NCBI RefSeq assembly: GCF_003991355.1
Contig: NZ_RCSU01000002.1
Coordinates: 124,001 to 188,000, forward strand
Origin: Pseudoflavitalea rhizosphaerae
GTDB lineage: Bacteria; Bacteroidota; Bacteroidia; Chitinophagales; Chitinophagaceae
Direction of reading: 5' to 3'
DNA: 64,000 nt
This document shows, piece by piece, positions 63,151-64,000 of the stretch. The notes under the pieces are model-generated. The model was not told the DNA's origin and did not search any database. It worked only from the letters and a program-made list of their open reading frames with translations. The translations under genes were made by a program, and so were the position numbers. Every line of letters begins with the position of its first letter. Position 1 is the first letter of the stretch.

Positions 63151-64000
63151 TTACTCCAAAGTATAGCTGCCTATTATGGTTATATAGTCAGTGAAATCTT
63201 GTCCCATGATATTCACTTTCCCATCGGGATAGAATACCAGTGTTCCAGACCAGTTGGAATTGGTAGCTGTTAGATTCAGGTACTTGGCTGAAGCAGGTAT
63301 GAACAAAATGCCATCCAATTGACCGATTTGCCCATATACCATGGTGCTTGGAGCCTTCATGAGCGTAAGCCTGAAATTTACCGTTCCCTGGTCATAGCTG
63401 AAATCCGAATAAACAGAGGACCATGTGCAACAAGGCGTAAACAACCAGTAAGGAACGCAGGGAGCATGTATGGCAGCATAGGCTGGGCCTTCTGCATCGA
63501 TCTCCTGATTGGCCTTCAGGTTAGCATCCGTCACGCTGAGGAAGGATCCATGTTTACCGGCAGGCACTATATAGTTCACGCCATTGCTCTGATAACCTGT
63601 CTGACATGGGCCTGGTGCGTATACTCTTCTGGATTGCTCTGTATTGACAAAGGGATAATTCAGGTTCTCCAGGTATTTGTACTGGAATCTTTTTAAGATA
63701 TTATTATCCTGGTCCCTGACAAGGGTCAACCGTCCCCTGTCATCGTATTCATAGGAATTTTTTTTACCGGCGTGATCTTTTTGGGAATCAACATCACCAT
63801 AAAAATTGAAAGTAGTTGTTTGCACAAGGGCCCCCGGCAGTTGAGTGCGCAGTTTATCCAGTTCCTGTTCCAGAAGTGAATTGCCATCAGGCCAATTAAG
63901 GATATCTGTATTCAGCAAAGCGGCGGCTGATGCATGGTCTTTGCCTTGAATGGAGGCTACCGGGAATCTTCCAAAATAAGCATATATGAATGACTCTTTC
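63151..64000 (-). CDS. C-terminal part of a large YD-repeat/RHS-type protein (runs off the window)
   Basis: The frame is open from 64000 to the stop at 63151, so the 5' end lies outside; codons upstream of the TTG at 63918 read SFIYAYFGRFPVAS and continue without a stop. Visible parts: YEYDDRGRLTLVRDQDNNIL, a YD repeat, then a cysteine-bearing beta domain (PCQTGYQSNGVNYIVPAG, YWLFTPCCTWSS) and DYITIIGSYTLE at the end. In Bacteroidota such a protein often precedes the DUF6443 Rhs gene; here the gap is 93 bases. Confidence 0.82.
   Translation of the reverse strand, partial: KESFIYAYFGRFPVASIQGKDHASAAALLNTDILNWPDGNSLLEQELDKLRTQLPGALVQTTTFNFYGDVDSQKDHAGKKNSYEYDDRGRLTLVRDQDNNILKRFQYKYLENLNYPFVNTEQSRRVYAPGPCQTGYQSNGVNYIVPAGKHGSFLSVTDANLKANQEIDAEGPAYAAIHAPCVPYWLFTPCCTWSSVYSDFSYDQGTVNFRLTLMKAPSTMVYGQIGQLDGILFIPASAKYLNLTATNSNWSGTLVFYPDGKVNIMGQDFTDYITIIGSYTLE

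Overview
The window is a chromosomal segment of a Bacteroidota bacterium, most likely of the Chitinophagaceae/Chitinophagales. Evidence: a SusC/SusD pair with a glycan-binding lipoprotein and a GH130 phosphorylase, repeated Bacteroidota-type -7 boxes (TAnnTTTG) ahead of genes, a recF-DUF721 pair, lipoproteins with short hydrophobic leaders, and a YD-repeat/Rhs locus of the type common in this group. No ribosomal or marker gene fixes the genus.

Left part (1-24.6 kb), housekeeping chromosome: the 5' end of rimO; a small outer-membrane barrel; a compact beta-mannoside utilisation locus (GH130, IPT/TIG glycan-binding lipoprotein, SusD, SusC, divergent AraC regulator); a large secreted zinc metalloprotease; a lutA-like gene, ribH, a TPR membrane protein and pdhA in one direction; recF-DUF721; an oligopeptide-type ABC permease; DoxX and DUF1599 genes back to back with folP; FKBP isomerase, NrnA and TraB/GumN genes. 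Three copies of a GC-rich nested-palindrome repeat sit exactly in three convergent gene junctions.

Middle part (24.69-44.5 kb), mobile island: a tRNA-Pro(GGG) gene whose 3' end is overlapped by a large serine recombinase gene. Behind it lies a leftward set of small accessory genes (including a response-regulator-like protein without its phospho-acceptor Asp), a strongly structured intergenic segment that could be a pseudoknotted RNA, and AT-rich cargo. The cargo holds an Xre/membrane coiled-coil pair; a four-gene operon of 5-cytosine methyltransferase, phosphoribosyltransferase-like protein, ORC/CDC6-like ATPase and an unrecognised Rossmann-like protein; an AbiEi-like gene; a two-gene winged-helix plus PD-(D/E)XK nuclease unit; a zincin; and a Fic protein with a perfect palindromic operator. 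A decayed second recombinase 3' end (about 42 kb) and two further CCCGAC-plus-terminator sites (43.26 and 44.46 kb) suggest repeated integration at the same tRNA. No conjugation genes are visible.

Right part (44.5-64 kb): a TPR-like gene with an AAA/PD-(D/E)XK protein; a two-component system divergent from a six-gene operon of secreted or lipoprotein genes headed by an OmpA-domain protein; and a Rhs locus with an orphan metzincin-type tip, candidate immunity genes (a lipoprotein and an unlisted 52-residue membrane protein), a full-length Rhs protein and the end of another large YD-repeat protein that runs off the window.

All functional statements rest on reading motifs by eye and on memory of protein families; no database search was run.
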